The notes: generated by a model from the sequence alone, not told the origin. DNA of 56,070 bases from Candidatus Treponema caballi (GCA_018066285.1 JAGHRS010000030.1:1-56070), one strand, 5' to 3'; numbered from the stretch's first letter, positions 41,684 to 50,867 are shown. Numbers and translations: made by a program.

Positions 41684-43255
41684 TCAGCAGCTGAAACGTG
41701 CACCCAGCGTTTTGATAAGCGAAAGCAGCGCGTCCAGCTTCTCGTGTGTAATGCGCGGATTAAGCAGCGTGAACTTCAGGCACACGCGTCCGCCCGCAAC
41801 AGTCTGACCAATGACGACGCCATGCTCATGGATAAGGGAGCGGCGCACTTTTTTGTTGACCTCATCCCAGCGGAAAGCTTCAGCGGCGTGCAGCAGCCCC
41901 GCCCCGTTTCCGCTTTTAAGAGCGTCTGCATGTGCGCTTTCTGAAGGCGGCGCGAGGCGGAACACAACGGAACTGATTTCAGGCTCAGTGACAACAGCAA
42001 ACGCAGGATCTTGTAAAAACTGTCCGTACAGATAGGCGGCGTTGTTCATGCTTGTAGAAATAAGCGTAGACCAGCCGTTTCTGCCGCGTATCTGGAAAGA
42101 AAGCCAGACTTTCAGCGCATCAAAGCGGCGTGTCGTCTGGATTGATTTGTCGACCAGGTTTGTATAGCCGTCTTCCTCATCCTCTTCGCGGTTAAGGTAA
42201 TCCGCATGGATGGTGAGCGCCTGCATGTCACGTCCGTCTTTTATGAGCACCGCGCTGCAGCTGACCGGCATCATGAACATCTTGTGAAAATCAACGGTGA
42301 CAGAATCGCTTAACGCAATGTCTGCAACGCGGGCGCGGTAATCGTCAGACATGATGACACCGGAACCGTAGGCGGCATCCACGTGCATCCACATGCCATA
42401 TTCTTCGCAGAGAGCGGCAATCTCTTTCATGGGGTCAATGCTGCCAAAGTCGGTGGTGCCGCATGTTGCAACAACGCAGAACGGGATGTTTCCGGCAGCA
42501 ACATCAGAAGCGAGCAGATGCTTCAGGGCGGCAATGTCCATTTTCTGCTTCTCATCAACAGGAACTTTTACTACCGACTGGTAGCCTAATCCCATGATAT
42601 GGCAGGCTTTCTCCATGGAAAAGTGGCTTATTTCGCTTGTATACAGCCTGAGCTTTGTGAAGTTTTCAGGAAGGCCGAACTTCTTTACATCAAGATGGAG
42701 CTTTTCATTGCAGAACCAGTCGCGCGCTATCAGAAGCGCAGTCTCGTTTGACTGGGAGCCGCCTGACGTAAAGACACCGTCCGGAGCAGAAACGCTTTCA
42801 GGAACAGATGCGCTTTCAGAAGCGGGAACAGCGGCGGTGTACCCGAACAGGCGGCACAGCTCGCGGATAACGGCCACTTCAATTTCGGTGGCGACAGGCG
42901 ACTGGTCCCAGCTGTCCATAGACTGGTTGAACGTTGAAATAACCAGTTCCGAGGCAATCGTCTCAAGCAGTGACGGACCATGCAGGTGCGCCATGTAATC
43001 GGCGGAAGGAGTTCTGAGCAGATTCGGCAGCACGACCTCGTTCAGGCGGTCAAAGGCATTTTCAAAACCAATGCCCTCATCCGGCAGAATCTCTACTGCC
43101 TCGACCACTTTCTTCAAATCAAAAGGTTCCGGGCCCGTGTATGCCTTGTCATTGATAAACGCGTCTTTTATGGCTTTTGCCGTGCGCGTGATGATATCTT
43201 CGTAAAGCTGCTTGTCAGCATCGTTTTCTGTAATGAATAAATCTTTTTCTGTCAT
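41684..43255 (-). CDS. ddc: PLP-dependent group II decarboxylase, probably L-2,4-diaminobutyrate decarboxylase
   Basis: A 523-residue enzyme of the glutamate/aromatic/diaminobutyrate decarboxylase family. The PLP lysine is in TVDFHKMFMMP, the cofactor Asp in MWMHVDAAYGSG, plus VATCGTTDFGSIDP and FTSGGSQSNETALLIAR. A Ser/Ala/Glu-rich insert sits near residue 155. Substrate is inferred from the neighbouring diaminobutyrate aminotransferase: together they would make 1,3-diaminopropane, as in Acinetobacter dat-ddc. The ATG at 43255 is chosen; the frame stays open 94 codons upstream but that would cover the promoters and the divergent gene. TATCCT ends six bases before the ATG. Confidence 0.82.
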   Translation of the reverse strand: MTEKDLFITENDADKQLYEDIITRTAKAIKDAFINDKAYTGPEPFDLKKVVEAVEILPDEGIGFENAFDRLNEVVLPNLLRTPSADYMAHLHGPSLLETIASELVISTFNQSMDSWDQSPVATEIEVAVIRELCRLFGYTAAVPASESASVPESVSAPDGVFTSGGSQSNETALLIARDWFCNEKLHLDVKKFGLPENFTKLRLYTSEISHFSMEKACHIMGLGYQSVVKVPVDEKQKMDIAALKHLLASDVAAGNIPFCVVATCGTTDFGSIDPMKEIAALCEEYGMWMHVDAAYGSGVIMSDDYRARVADIALSDSVTVDFHKMFMMPVSCSAVLIKDGRDMQALTIHADYLNREEDEEDGYTNLVDKSIQTTRRFDALKVWLSFQIRGRNGWSTLISTSMNNAAYLYGQFLQDPAFAVVTEPEISSVVFRLAPPSESAHADALKSGNGAGLLHAAEAFRWDEVNKKVRRSLIHEHGVVIGQTVAGGRVCLKFTLLNPRITHEKLDALLSLIKTLGARFSC

Positions 43256-43261
43256 GCGTCT

Positions 43262-43312
43262 AGGATAACAAAAAAAAACGCAGTTGGAAAGTGCGCCATC
43301 TGGCAGTATACT
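43262..43312. promoter_or_regulatory. Divergent promoters with overlapping -35 boxes, ddc / flavin reductase gene
   Basis: Plus: TTGGAA (43284-43289), 17-base spacer, TATACT (43307-43312), six bases, ATG at 43319. Minus: TTTCCA (43285-43290), 17-base spacer with a nine-T run, TATCCT (43262-43267), six bases, ATG at 43255. The -35 boxes overlap in five bases. Confidence 0.6.
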
Positions 43313-43318
43313 TTGAGT

Positions 43319-43870
43319 ATGAGAACAGATTTTGGAAAACAGACTTTCATGTACCCTATGCCGGTACTGATTATTGCAACGTACAACGCGGATGGAACGC
43401 CGAACGCCATGAACGCAGCATGGGGCGGCATTCACGATACAAATCAGGTGGGAATCTGCATTGCCGGTGACCACAAGACAGCGGAAAACCTGCTGCACAG
43501 AAAAGCATTCACGGTAAGTATGGGAGATGAAGCACACGTAAAGGCGTGCGATTACGTCGGCTGTGTAAGCGGAAAGGATGTAGCGGATAAAGTGACGAAA
43601 GCGGGATTCACCGTAAGCGCGTCAAAGGTTGTGGATGCACCGGTCATCAATGAGCTGCCGATGAGCCTTGAATGCGAACTTGTCAGCTATGATGTGAAAA
43701 CGGGCTGCATGGTCGGCAACATCATCAACGTGTCAGCGGATGAGTCAGTACTCACGGAAGGCAAGATTGATCCTGAAAAGCTCAAACCCATCACGTTTGA
43801 TCCGGTGCACGGCGTTTACCGCGGACTCGGTTCTGTTGCGGCAAGCGCTTTCTGCACCAAAGAGATGTAA
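43319..43870 (+). CDS. Flavin reductase-like FMN-binding protein
   Basis: A 183-residue split-barrel flavoprotein (flavoredoxin/flavin-reductase family). Signs are the start FGKQTFMYPMPVLIIATYNADGTPNAMNAAWGG, SMGDEAHVKACDYVG, and HGVYRGLGSVAASAF near the end. It binds FMN and may reduce free flavin or pass electrons; the partner is unknown. The promoter predicts a leaderless mRNA from ATG 43319. It sits alone on the plus strand between the two diaminopropane genes, and its stop is three bases from the convergent dat stop. Confidence 0.85.
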   Translation: MRTDFGKQTFMYPMPVLIIATYNADGTPNAMNAAWGGIHDTNQVGICIAGDHKTAENLLHRKAFTVSMGDEAHVKACDYVGCVSGKDVADKVTKAGFTVSASKVVDAPVINELPMSLECELVSYDVKTGCMVGNIINVSADESVLTEGKIDPEKLKPITFDPVHGVYRGLGSVAASAFCTKEM

Positions 43871-43873
43871 TGC

Positions 43874-45235
43874 TTACGCTTTCTGCGCTGCATCTATTTC
43901 CCTGACGACGTCTTCGAAAATGTCGAGGGCGGTGGTAAGGTCTTCGTCGCTGATGTTGAGCGCACACAGGCAGCGCATGACGGAGCCGTGACGGCCGCCC
44001 TTCTCTACGACAAGCCCTTTCTCAAAGCAGCGCTTCTGAACGGCAGCAGCAATGTCTCCGCTTGCGGCGCGGCTTCCGATAAGGTCAGGCGCTGAAGCCG
44101 GGTCAATGAACTCGGTGCCGACCATAAGGCCGATGCCGCGCACATCACCGATAATGGAAACTTCATCTTTCAGCGCATTGACGCGCTTGCTGATGATATC
44201 GCCTTTCCGCTGTACATCAGCAAGAAACTCTGGCTTTGAAACAGTGTTCATGACAACTGTTCCCGCCTTCATGGCAAGCTGGTTGCCACGGAATGTTCCC
44301 GCATGAGCGCCGGCTGTCCACTTATCAAGCTTCTTGTTGTAGATAACGACTGAAAGCGGCTGACTGCCACCGATTGCCTTTGACGTCAGGATGACATCCG
44401 GCACAATGGCGCTGTATTCGAACGCGTAGAACTTTCCTGAGCGGCCGACACCGCACTGGATTTCGTCTACAATGAGCGGAATGTCCAGTTCCTGTGTGAC
44501 GCGGCGGATTGTCTGCATGAACTTCACCGGCATCGGAATAACGCCGCCTTCGCCCTGAATCGGTTCAATGATGACGCAGGCTGGTTTTGTAATGCCGCAT
44601 TCCGGGTCTTTCAGCGTACGCTCAAAGAAAGCACATGCTGCATCAACGCCGGCTTCTCCGCCAAGACCGAACGGACAGCGGTAGGAGTATGGCGCCGGAA
44701 AGAAATGAACGTCAGGCATGAGACCTGCAACTTTTGTCTTGGCGTTCAGGTTTCCTGTGCAGGCAAGTGCGCCGTGGCCCATGCCGTGATATCCGCCCTG
44801 AAAAGCGATGACTGATGAACGGCCGGTTGCAGTCTTGCAAAGCTTGATGGCGGCATCAGTAGCGTCTGTTCCTGAAGGACTGCAGAACTGCATCTTTGCG
44901 TTGTCTTTCAGCTCATCCGGGAGCAGAGAAAGCAGCGTGTGAACGAAAGCGTCTTTTGTTGGTGTCGTTAAATCGAGCGTGTGCAGCGGGGCGCCAGAGG
45001 TAAGCAAATCAACCATTGCCTGATTAACTTCAGGATTGTTGTGTCCAAGTGCGAGCGTTCCTGCTCCACACAAAAAATCCAGATATTTGTTTCCTTCTAC
45101 ATCCGTAATCCACGAACCCGAAGCCTTCGCGAGCGCGAACGGAAACTTGCGGGGATAACTGCGTGCATTGGATTCTGTCGTTTCCTGTCTGGTAATGTAA
45201 TACTGATTGGTGCATGCAGAGTCTGTCTGATACAT
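43874..45235 (-). CDS. dat: Diaminobutyrate-2-oxoglutarate aminotransferase
   Basis: A 453-residue class III PLP aminotransferase. Motifs: SYPRKFPFALAKASGSWITD, FCSPSGTDATDAAIKL, FQGGYHGMGHGALACTG, CVIIEPIQGEGGVIP, IVDEIQCGVGRSGKF and the PLP Lys in ILTSKAIGGSQPLSVVI. This set is typical of the EctB/Dat branch, which makes 2,4-diaminobutyrate from aspartate semialdehyde and glutamate. GGGAG stands before the ATG. With the decarboxylase it completes a two-step path to 1,3-diaminopropane. Ectoine use is unlikely, since no ectA or ectC is present. Confidence 0.85.
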   Translation of the reverse strand: MYQTDSACTNQYYITRQETTESNARSYPRKFPFALAKASGSWITDVEGNKYLDFLCGAGTLALGHNNPEVNQAMVDLLTSGAPLHTLDLTTPTKDAFVHTLLSLLPDELKDNAKMQFCSPSGTDATDAAIKLCKTATGRSSVIAFQGGYHGMGHGALACTGNLNAKTKVAGLMPDVHFFPAPYSYRCPFGLGGEAGVDAACAFFERTLKDPECGITKPACVIIEPIQGEGGVIPMPVKFMQTIRRVTQELDIPLIVDEIQCGVGRSGKFYAFEYSAIVPDVILTSKAIGGSQPLSVVIYNKKLDKWTAGAHAGTFRGNQLAMKAGTVVMNTVSKPEFLADVQRKGDIISKRVNALKDEVSIIGDVRGIGLMVGTEFIDPASAPDLIGSRAASGDIAAAVQKRCFEKGLVVEKGGRHGSVMRCLCALNISDEDLTTALDIFEDVVREIDAAQKA

Positions 45236-45303
45236 CTACGTTCTCCCATTACTGATTTTTGAAAATAATGCTTTTGAAGGAATGTACTATAGATTTCTTT
45301 TCT

Positions 45304-45809
45304 TTACAAGACCTTAGCCTGCTCTTTTGTCAGTTTTGTGCGGTAACACCTGTCAGAAGTCATTGCATCAAAACAGTCGGCAACGCAGATGATGCGTGAA
45401 AAAAGCGTGATGACGGAGCGTCTGGCAGATAAACGGAACGGAATCAAATCCCTTAAGAATTTCAGCGCTTTTTGCGGCGTGGGTCCTCATCACTCAGTCC
45501 CATGACTCTGGCAATACTGCGTGAATAATAGGCCACACGCATTGAATGTCCGCGGGTATACGAATCCTTTGCTTCTATGGTATTTGCAAACAACTCCATT
45601 GTCTTTTCGATAATCCGTCTGTCCTGCTCCCGTTTCCGTTTAACAGCAGCAAGTCTGGCGTTGAACAGCATGGTAGTAGCATAGGCAACCAGGGAACCGA
45701 ATAAAAGGAACCATCCACCCCAGTAAAACGGCGTGACAGCATCAGGGTTTTCTTCTGAATAGACACCATTCTCCCATGTAATAGTCATCCATTCTCTGTT
45801 TCTTGTCAC
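45304..45809 (-). pseudogene. Decayed membrane HD-GYP gene
   Basis: From 45809 the frame encodes a transmembrane segment and the start of an HD domain (ELFANTIEAKDSYTRGHSMRVAYYSRSIARVMGLSDED), then stops at 45462. In another frame the strand continues with IPFRLSARRS and then SRIICVADCFDAMTSDRCYR plus TKLTKEQAKVL before a stop at 45304, which is the far end of an HD-GYP domain. The HD catalytic middle and GYP loop (about 50 residues) are missing. So a deletion and frameshift have killed it. It differs from the tandem pair at 22.7-27.0 kb. Confidence 0.8.
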
Positions 45810-45910
45810 GAGTCATAACAATACAATATCTCCAATATATAAAATATTGTAATCTATAAACGTAAAAAAGAAAACGAAAAAAATTGAGAAAATAGAGAAA
45901 ACTTTACTTT

Positions 45911-46231
45911 TTAAAGCAGATTCAGTATGAGTTGAGCGGCAAGGACAGCGGCGCTTGCAAAAGCTGCAACAGTCAGAAGGCTTTTTTCAAACCATGCAAG
46001 AATAAGGGCTGTAACACATCCGGCAGTTGCAGTAATGACATTTCCCGTTGATGAGAAAATGGCGGGAAACGTCATGGCACCGAGAACTGCATACGGTATG
46101 TAATACAGGAACGACTTGATGAAGACGTTCTCAATCTTTTTCTTGATGAGTACGAGCGGCAGCATGCGGATGAGATAGGTGACGCCTGCCATGACCGCAA
46201 GGTATTTCAGGAAGAGAATCGTGTCAGTCAT
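45911..46231 (-). CDS. azlD: Branched-chain amino acid exporter, small subunit
   Basis: A 106-residue membrane protein with four transmembrane segments (about 7-25, 38-58, 63-82, 86-104) and the AzlD signature YLIRMLPLVLIKK. It pairs with AzlC to export branched-chain amino acids and analogues. The ATG at 46231 overlaps the azlC stop by eight bases. The reading frame ends at 45911 in A+T-rich sequence without a clear terminator. Confidence 0.88.
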   Translation of the reverse strand: MTDTILFLKYLAVMAGVTYLIRMLPLVLIKKKIENVFIKSFLYYIPYAVLGAMTFPAIFSSTGNVITATAGCVTALILAWFEKSLLTVAAFASAAVLAAQLILNLL

Positions 46232-46964
46232 TGGCGGCCTCCTCTGCTGCAGTTTCCTTCACAGGGCAGAACCAGGCGAACAGGGCACTGACGCTCACTC
46301 CGCATATGATGATGACAAAGCCGCTTGAAACGCGGTTCAACACGGGCGCGTATGCGAACAGAACACTCATTGCGCAGGAAGCAAGTACAACGCCGAGCAC
46401 AGCGCGGCTTTTTCGCGCGACCGGAATAATGATTGCTATGAACATGCCGTAAATGGCGATACCGAGCGCGTTTGATACGATTTCTGGCAGGATGTTGCCC
46501 GCCAGTGCTCCAAGTGTCGTGCCCGCTGTCCATCCGATGATTGGAGTAAGGGAAAGCCCGAACGCGTATTTAGAGCCTATGCTCGTGCCCTTTCCTGAAG
46601 CAACGGCGAAAATCTCATCCGTAATGGCAAATGAAAAGGAAAGGCGGCGGAAAAGCGTGAAGTTCTCATCCAGTTTCTGGGAAAGCGAAATGGACATGAG
46701 GGCGTACCGCAGATTGATGATGAGCTGGGTCAGTGCGAGCTCAATGAACGGCAGCATGCCAACAATGATGGGAACACCCGCCAGCTGACCCGCAGAGGTA
46801 AGGTTTGTAAGTGAAATGACGATAGCCTGCCAGGAAGCGAGTCCCTGACCGACAGCGAATATGCCGAACGCAAAGGAAACTGAAAGGTATCCGAGTGCAA
46901 TAGGGATTCCGTCTTTAATTCCTTCGCCAAATCTGTTTTCGCTTGTAACAGCAACTTTCTGCAT
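46224..46964 (-). CDS. azlC: Branched-chain amino acid exporter, large subunit
   Basis: A 246-residue inner-membrane protein of the AzlC/YgaZ family. The typical opening GIKDGIPIALGYLSVSFAFGIFA and LTSAGQLAGVPIIV are present, followed by six to seven membrane segments. The ATG at 46964 is chosen, because TATTCT ends six bases before it with TTGTAG 17 bases further up; the 19-codon extension would run into the promoter. It is cotranscribed with azlD. Confidence 0.9.
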   Translation of the reverse strand: MQKVAVTSENRFGEGIKDGIPIALGYLSVSFAFGIFAVGQGLASWQAIVISLTNLTSAGQLAGVPIIVGMLPFIELALTQLIINLRYALMSISLSQKLDENFTLFRRLSFSFAITDEIFAVASGKGTSIGSKYAFGLSLTPIIGWTAGTTLGALAGNILPEIVSNALGIAIYGMFIAIIIPVARKSRAVLGVVLASCAMSVLFAYAPVLNRVSSGFVIIICGVSVSALFAWFCPVKETAAEEAAND

Positions 46965-46970
46965 GTGGCA

Positions 46971-46999
46971 AGAATAGCACAAAAAAAAGCGGTCTACAA
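46971..46999 (-). promoter_or_regulatory. azlC promoter, embedded in a terminator
   Basis: TTGTAG (46994-46999), 17-base spacer, TATTCT (46971-46976), six bases to the ATG. The -35 and part of the spacer are the 3' arm and T-run of the GH43 terminator. Confidence 0.6.
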
Positions 47000-47029
47000 T
47001 ATGGAATGACTCCATTTGCAAACCGCTTT
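46981..47029 (-). terminator. Terminator of the GH43 gene
   Basis: On the minus strand AAAGCGGTTTGCAAATGGA folds back on TCCATATTGTAGACCGCTTT with a few mismatches and ends in eight T. Confidence 0.8.
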
Positions 47030-47071
47030 CTTCATGAACGGGCCGGCATGCTGTACCAGCCAGATGTCTGC

Positions 47072-48052
47072 TTACGGATTTACCGTTATGATTGATCCGT
47101 CGTCCCGGAACTTGATTTCCTGGAACTTAACGTCGCGGTGATGGTTCACGCCGTTTGAACGGATGCAGTCATGGTAGAACAGATACCACTTACCCTTGAA
47201 TTCGCAGATTGAGTGGTGTGTTGTCCAGCCGACAGGAGGAGTCATGATGACACCGCCGTATGTATATGGTCCGTAGACATTATCAGAAACAGTCCAGATA
47301 AGGAGGTGCGTGTCACCTGTTGAATAGGTGAAATAATACTTGCCGTTGCGCTTGAACAGCCATGGGCCCTCGAAATATCTCTTGTCGTGATCCTTTCCTG
47401 TAAGCGGCTTGCCGTTCTCATCAAGAACAACGATGTCACGAGGCTCTTCAGCAAACTGAAGCATGTCGTCCGTCATCTTTGCAATCTTTCCGCAGACTGC
47501 AAGTTCATCGCCTTCAGGCTCCTTGTTATCCTTTCCCCAGACGTTGTTGCGGTACTGATCAAGCTGACCGCCCCAGATTCCGCCCCATGTCAGGTAGTAC
47601 TGACCGTCGTCATCAGGGAAGATGCATGGGTCGATACTGTAACTGCCCTTGATTGGCTCCGGCTCCGCCTTGAAAGGTCCTTCCGGATTCTTTGCCGTAG
47701 CTACACCAAGGCGGAACATACCCTGCTTGTCGCGTGCCGGGAAATAGAAGTAGTAGGTACCGTTTTTCTCTGCACAGTCAGGAGCCCATGCCTGAATGCT
47801 TGCCCAAGGAATATCCTTTATATGAAGAGCCATTCCGCAATCCCGCGGCATGGTATTTACATCATCCATTTCATATACATGGTAGTCTTCCATCATGTAC
47901 TCGTCGCCGTTATCATTGTGCTCCAGAACGATATCACGGTCGTGTGACGGATAGATATAGATTTTTCCGTTAAATACGTTAGCAGAAGGATCTGCTGAAA
48001 AAGTTTCCGGAATAAGAACTTTTTTCTCAAGTGATGAATTGTCCATAATCAT
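47072..48052 (-). CDS. GH43-family glycosidase
   Basis: A 326-residue five-bladed propeller enzyme with no signal peptide, so probably cytoplasmic. Catalytic residues: the base Asp in FSADPSANVFNGKIYIYPSHD, the pKa Asp in YSIDPCIFPDD and the acid Glu in RYFEGPWLFKRNG. This fits beta-xylosidase or alpha-arabinofuranosidase acting on imported hemicellulose pieces. ATG codons at 48052 and 48046 are both possible, and neither has a clear ribosome site. It is 55 bases after argC; a weak stem lies between. Confidence 0.88.
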   Translation of the reverse strand: MIMDNSSLEKKVLIPETFSADPSANVFNGKIYIYPSHDRDIVLEHNDNGDEYMMEDYHVYEMDDVNTMPRDCGMALHIKDIPWASIQAWAPDCAEKNGTYYFYFPARDKQGMFRLGVATAKNPEGPFKAEPEPIKGSYSIDPCIFPDDDGQYYLTWGGIWGGQLDQYRNNVWGKDNKEPEGDELAVCGKIAKMTDDMLQFAEEPRDIVVLDENGKPLTGKDHDKRYFEGPWLFKRNGKYYFTYSTGDTHLLIWTVSDNVYGPYTYGGVIMTPPVGWTTHHSICEFKGKWYLFYHDCIRSNGVNHHRDVKFQEIKFRDDGSIITVNP

Positions 48053-48107
48053 ATGGTACCATTCTGAACGCGGGGAGAATATCGGTAAATATACTGAAAT
48101 TTACTGA

Positions 48108-49052
48108 TTACAGGCCTGTCGCTTCATCAATGCCCATCCTGATGTTCAGGCACTGAACGGCGGCGCCGCTTGCACCCTTGCCCAGGTTATCAAAGCGTGT
48201 CGTAACCATGATGCGGTCATCGTTTCCGTAGACGAAAAGCTGCATGTCGTTTGTGCCTGCAAGCGTGTTTGCCGGAATGAACGCTTCAGGAAGCACGCCC
48301 TCGCCCATAAGCGGCGCAACATGCACAAAACGGCAGCCGTCATAATGTTCTGCAAACATTTCCTGAACGTTTGCGGCGGTCACCTTCTTTGAAAGCAGGC
48401 GGCTGTGAAGGCCGACGGTCACCGTCATGCCCTGGAAATAGTCGCACACATACGGATTGAACACAGGCTCGTACTCAAGCCCGGGGATTATCTTCATTTC
48501 AGGCAGGTGTTTGTGTGCCTGTGTCAGCGCGTAAAGGCGCGGGCTGTCGAGAGAAGGATCCCGCCCCTCTGCCTCGTACTGGGCAATAGCCTTCTTTCCG
48601 GCACCGGAATAGCCTGAGACAGCGTGGACCACAACCGGGTAGTCGCGGGGCATGATGCCTGCCTTCACCAGCGGATAGAGGATTGCGACCGTTCCAGAAG
48701 CATAACAGCCCGGTGTTGCAATCCTGTTTGAAGACATGATTTTTTCGCGGAATGACTTGTCCAGTTCCGGAAAGCCGTACGCCCATGCCGGATTCGTGCG
48801 GTGAGCAGTTGAAGCATCAATGATGACCGTGTGGTCGTTTGTGCAGAGCGCTGCGGATTCAACAGAAGCTGCATCCGGCAGGCACAGGAACGTATAGTCA
48901 GATTCATTTATGAGGCGCTGGCGTTCAGCCGGATCCTTGCGGAGTTCCTCGCTTATCGGAAGGATTTCGATGTCGTTGCGGCCGGCAAACCGCTCCATAA
49001 TCTTAAGGCCAGTTGTGCCTTCCTTTCCGTCAATGAATACTTTGTATGCCAT
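48108..49052 (-). CDS. argC: N-acetyl-gamma-glutamyl-phosphate reductase
   Basis: A 314-residue type 2 ArgC, which reduces N-acetylglutamyl phosphate in arginine synthesis. Motifs: VFIDGKEGTTGLKIMERF (NADP loop variant), YTFLCLPDAAS, the catalytic Cys in IATPGCYASGTVAILYPL, and HAVSGYSGAGKKAI. The GKEGTTG start is characteristic of the short type 2 enzymes. GGAGAGG stands before the ATG. It follows thrS by 21 bases, so both are probably on one transcript. No other arg gene is visible. Confidence 0.93.
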   Translation of the reverse strand: MAYKVFIDGKEGTTGLKIMERFAGRNDIEILPISEELRKDPAERQRLINESDYTFLCLPDAASVESAALCTNDHTVIIDASTAHRTNPAWAYGFPELDKSFREKIMSSNRIATPGCYASGTVAILYPLVKAGIMPRDYPVVVHAVSGYSGAGKKAIAQYEAEGRDPSLDSPRLYALTQAHKHLPEMKIIPGLEYEPVFNPYVCDYFQGMTVTVGLHSRLLSKKVTAANVQEMFAEHYDGCRFVHVAPLMGEGVLPEAFIPANTLAGTNDMQLFVYGNDDRIMVTTRFDNLGKGASGAAVQCLNIRMGIDEATGL

Positions 49053-49073
49053 TTCTGTGCCTCTCCTTTCTGC

Positions 49074-50813
49074 TTAGATGCCTACGAAGTGTGAATCAAC
49101 CTTATCCTTAAGGTAAGCGATGAACTCATCAATCTTCATGATCTGCTGCTGGCGGCCGTCACGGAAGCGGACTGCAACATTGCCTTCTGCTTTCTCTTTC
49201 TCGCCGACAACGAGCATGTACGGAATCTTCTGCAGCTGAGCAGTCTTGATCTTGCCCTTCATGTTGTCAGAGCCAAGGTCAGCGCCGGCGCGGAAGCCCG
49301 CATCCAGCAGCTTGTTCATAATCTCTTCTGCATAGTCATTGAATGCCGGAGCAACCGGAATCATGGCGACCTGCTGAGGGCAGAGCCATGCAGGGAAGTT
49401 ACCGGCGAAGTTCTCAATAAGAATACCGAAGAAGCGCTCGATTGAACCGAGTACTGCACGGTGCAGCATGATCGGATGGTGCTTCTGGTTGTCAGCGCCA
49501 ATATATGTTGCATCAAGGCGTTCTGCTGACGGCAGCTGATAGTCAACCTGGATGGTACCGCACTGCCATTCGCGGCCAAGGCAGTCGAACAGCTTGAACT
49601 CAAGCTTAGGACCGTAGAATGCGCCCTCACCCGGCTGGATTTCGTATTCAAGGCCTGCCTCGTGACAGGCATCTGAAAGCTGCTTTTCAGCACGCTCCCA
49701 TGTTGCAAGGTCACCGACATGGTCTTCTGGCATTGTTGAGAACTTGACGACCAGCTTATCAAAGCCAAAGTCGTGGTAAACGTTCTTCAAGAGCTTGCAG
49801 AACTTGGCTACTTCAGGACCAAGCTGCTCTTCAGTACAGAAAATATGTGCGTCATCCTGGACGAAACCGCGGATACGCATGATTCCGTGCAGGGTACCGC
49901 TCGGCTCGTTACGGACGTCGTTACCGAACTCAGCAAGGCGCAGCGGCAGGTCTTTGTAAGAGCGCAGGCGGCTCTTGAAAATCTCGATAGCGCCAGGACA
50001 GTTCATCGGCTTGATTGCAAATACGCGCTTCTCACTTTCAGTAATGAACATAAGGTCCTTGTAGTGACCCCAGTGACCTGAGCGTTCCCAAAGGCTCCGC
50101 GGCATAATGGCAGGAGTATTAACTTCCTTGTAGCCGTCCTTGCGGATCATAGAGCGCATGTAATCTTTAATGACGTTATAGATTGTCCATCCATTCGGAT
50201 GCCAGAAAATCTGGCCCGGATCTTCAGGATCAAGATGGAACAGATCAAGATCTGTACCAATCTTTCTGTGATCACGCTTCTCAGCCTCAGCGAGCATGTT
50301 GAGGTAATCCTTGAGTTCCTGCGGTTTTTCCCATGCAGTACCGTAAATGCGGGTGAGCATCGGGCGGTTTTCATCACCACGCCAGTAAGCACCGGCAATC
50401 TTCATCAGCTTGAAAGCCTGCGGATTGATTTCCTTTGTGCTGGCAACGTGAGGTCCGCGGCACAAATCCAGATATCCGTCCTGCTCGTATGTACTGATTG
50501 TTGCATCAGGTGGCAGGTCATTGATAAGCTCAATCTTGTACGGCTGGTCCGCAAAAAGTTTGAGCGCTTCTTCTTTTGATACTTCTTTGCGGATGAAATC
50601 GTGGTTTCCGCTTACGATGCGGCGCATTTCCTTCTCGATTTCAGGCAAATCCTCTGCTTTGATAGGGCGTGACAAGTCAAAATCATAGTAGAAACCATAA
50701 TCGATTGATGGTCCGATAGCGACCTTGCTGCCCGGAAACAGTTTAAGCACTGCTTCTGCCATGACATGAGCCGTACTGTGACGAATCAGGCTCAGTCTTT
50801 CTGTATTATCCAT
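49074..50813 (-). CDS. thrS: Threonyl-tRNA synthetase without TGS domain
   Basis: A 579-residue class II synthetase. It begins directly in the editing domain ([15 protein letters not shown], HxxxH), has [12 protein letters not shown] (CxxxH of the SAD), motif 2 [21 protein letters not shown], the zinc Cys in [10 protein letters not shown], and motif 3 [18 protein letters not shown]. The C-terminal anticodon domain ends the chain. The usual 60-residue N-terminal TGS domain is missing; I recall the same from other spirochaetes. GTAGGAGG precedes the ATG. There is a leader hairpin (CGCAG/CTGCG) just before the ribosome site. Confidence 0.95.
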   Translation of the reverse strand: MDNTERLSLIRHSTAHVMAEAVLKLFPGSKVAIGPSIDYGFYYDFDLSRPIKAEDLPEIEKEMRRIVSGNHDFIRKEVSKEEALKLFADQPYKIELINDLPPDATISTYEQDGYLDLCRGPHVASTKEINPQAFKLMKIAGAYWRGDENRPMLTRIYGTAWEKPQELKDYLNMLAEAEKRDHRKIGTDLDLFHLDPEDPGQIFWHPNGWTIYNVIKDYMRSMIRKDGYKEVNTPAIMPRSLWERSGHWGHYKDLMFITESEKRVFAIKPMNCPGAIEIFKSRLRSYKDLPLRLAEFGNDVRNEPSGTLHGIMRIRGFVQDDAHIFCTEEQLGPEVAKFCKLLKNVYHDFGFDKLVVKFSTMPEDHVGDLATWERAEKQLSDACHEAGLEYEIQPGEGAFYGPKLEFKLFDCLGREWQCGTIQVDYQLPSAERLDATYIGADNQKHHPIMLHRAVLGSIERFFGILIENFAGNFPAWLCPQQVAMIPVAPAFNDYAEEIMNKLLDAGFRAGADLGSDNMKGKIKTAQLQKIPYMLVVGEKEKAEGNVAVRFRDGRQQQIMKIDEFIAYLKDKVDSHFVGI

Positions 50814-50867
50814 GTTTTTCCTCCTACTCGCAGTTACATCCTGCGGCGATAGTAATGTTTGCCGTCT

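Noticed and set aside
43256-43537. 94-codon N-terminal extension of the decarboxylase
   Set aside because: It would overlap two good promoters and the flavin reductase gene, and its residues do not fit the family.
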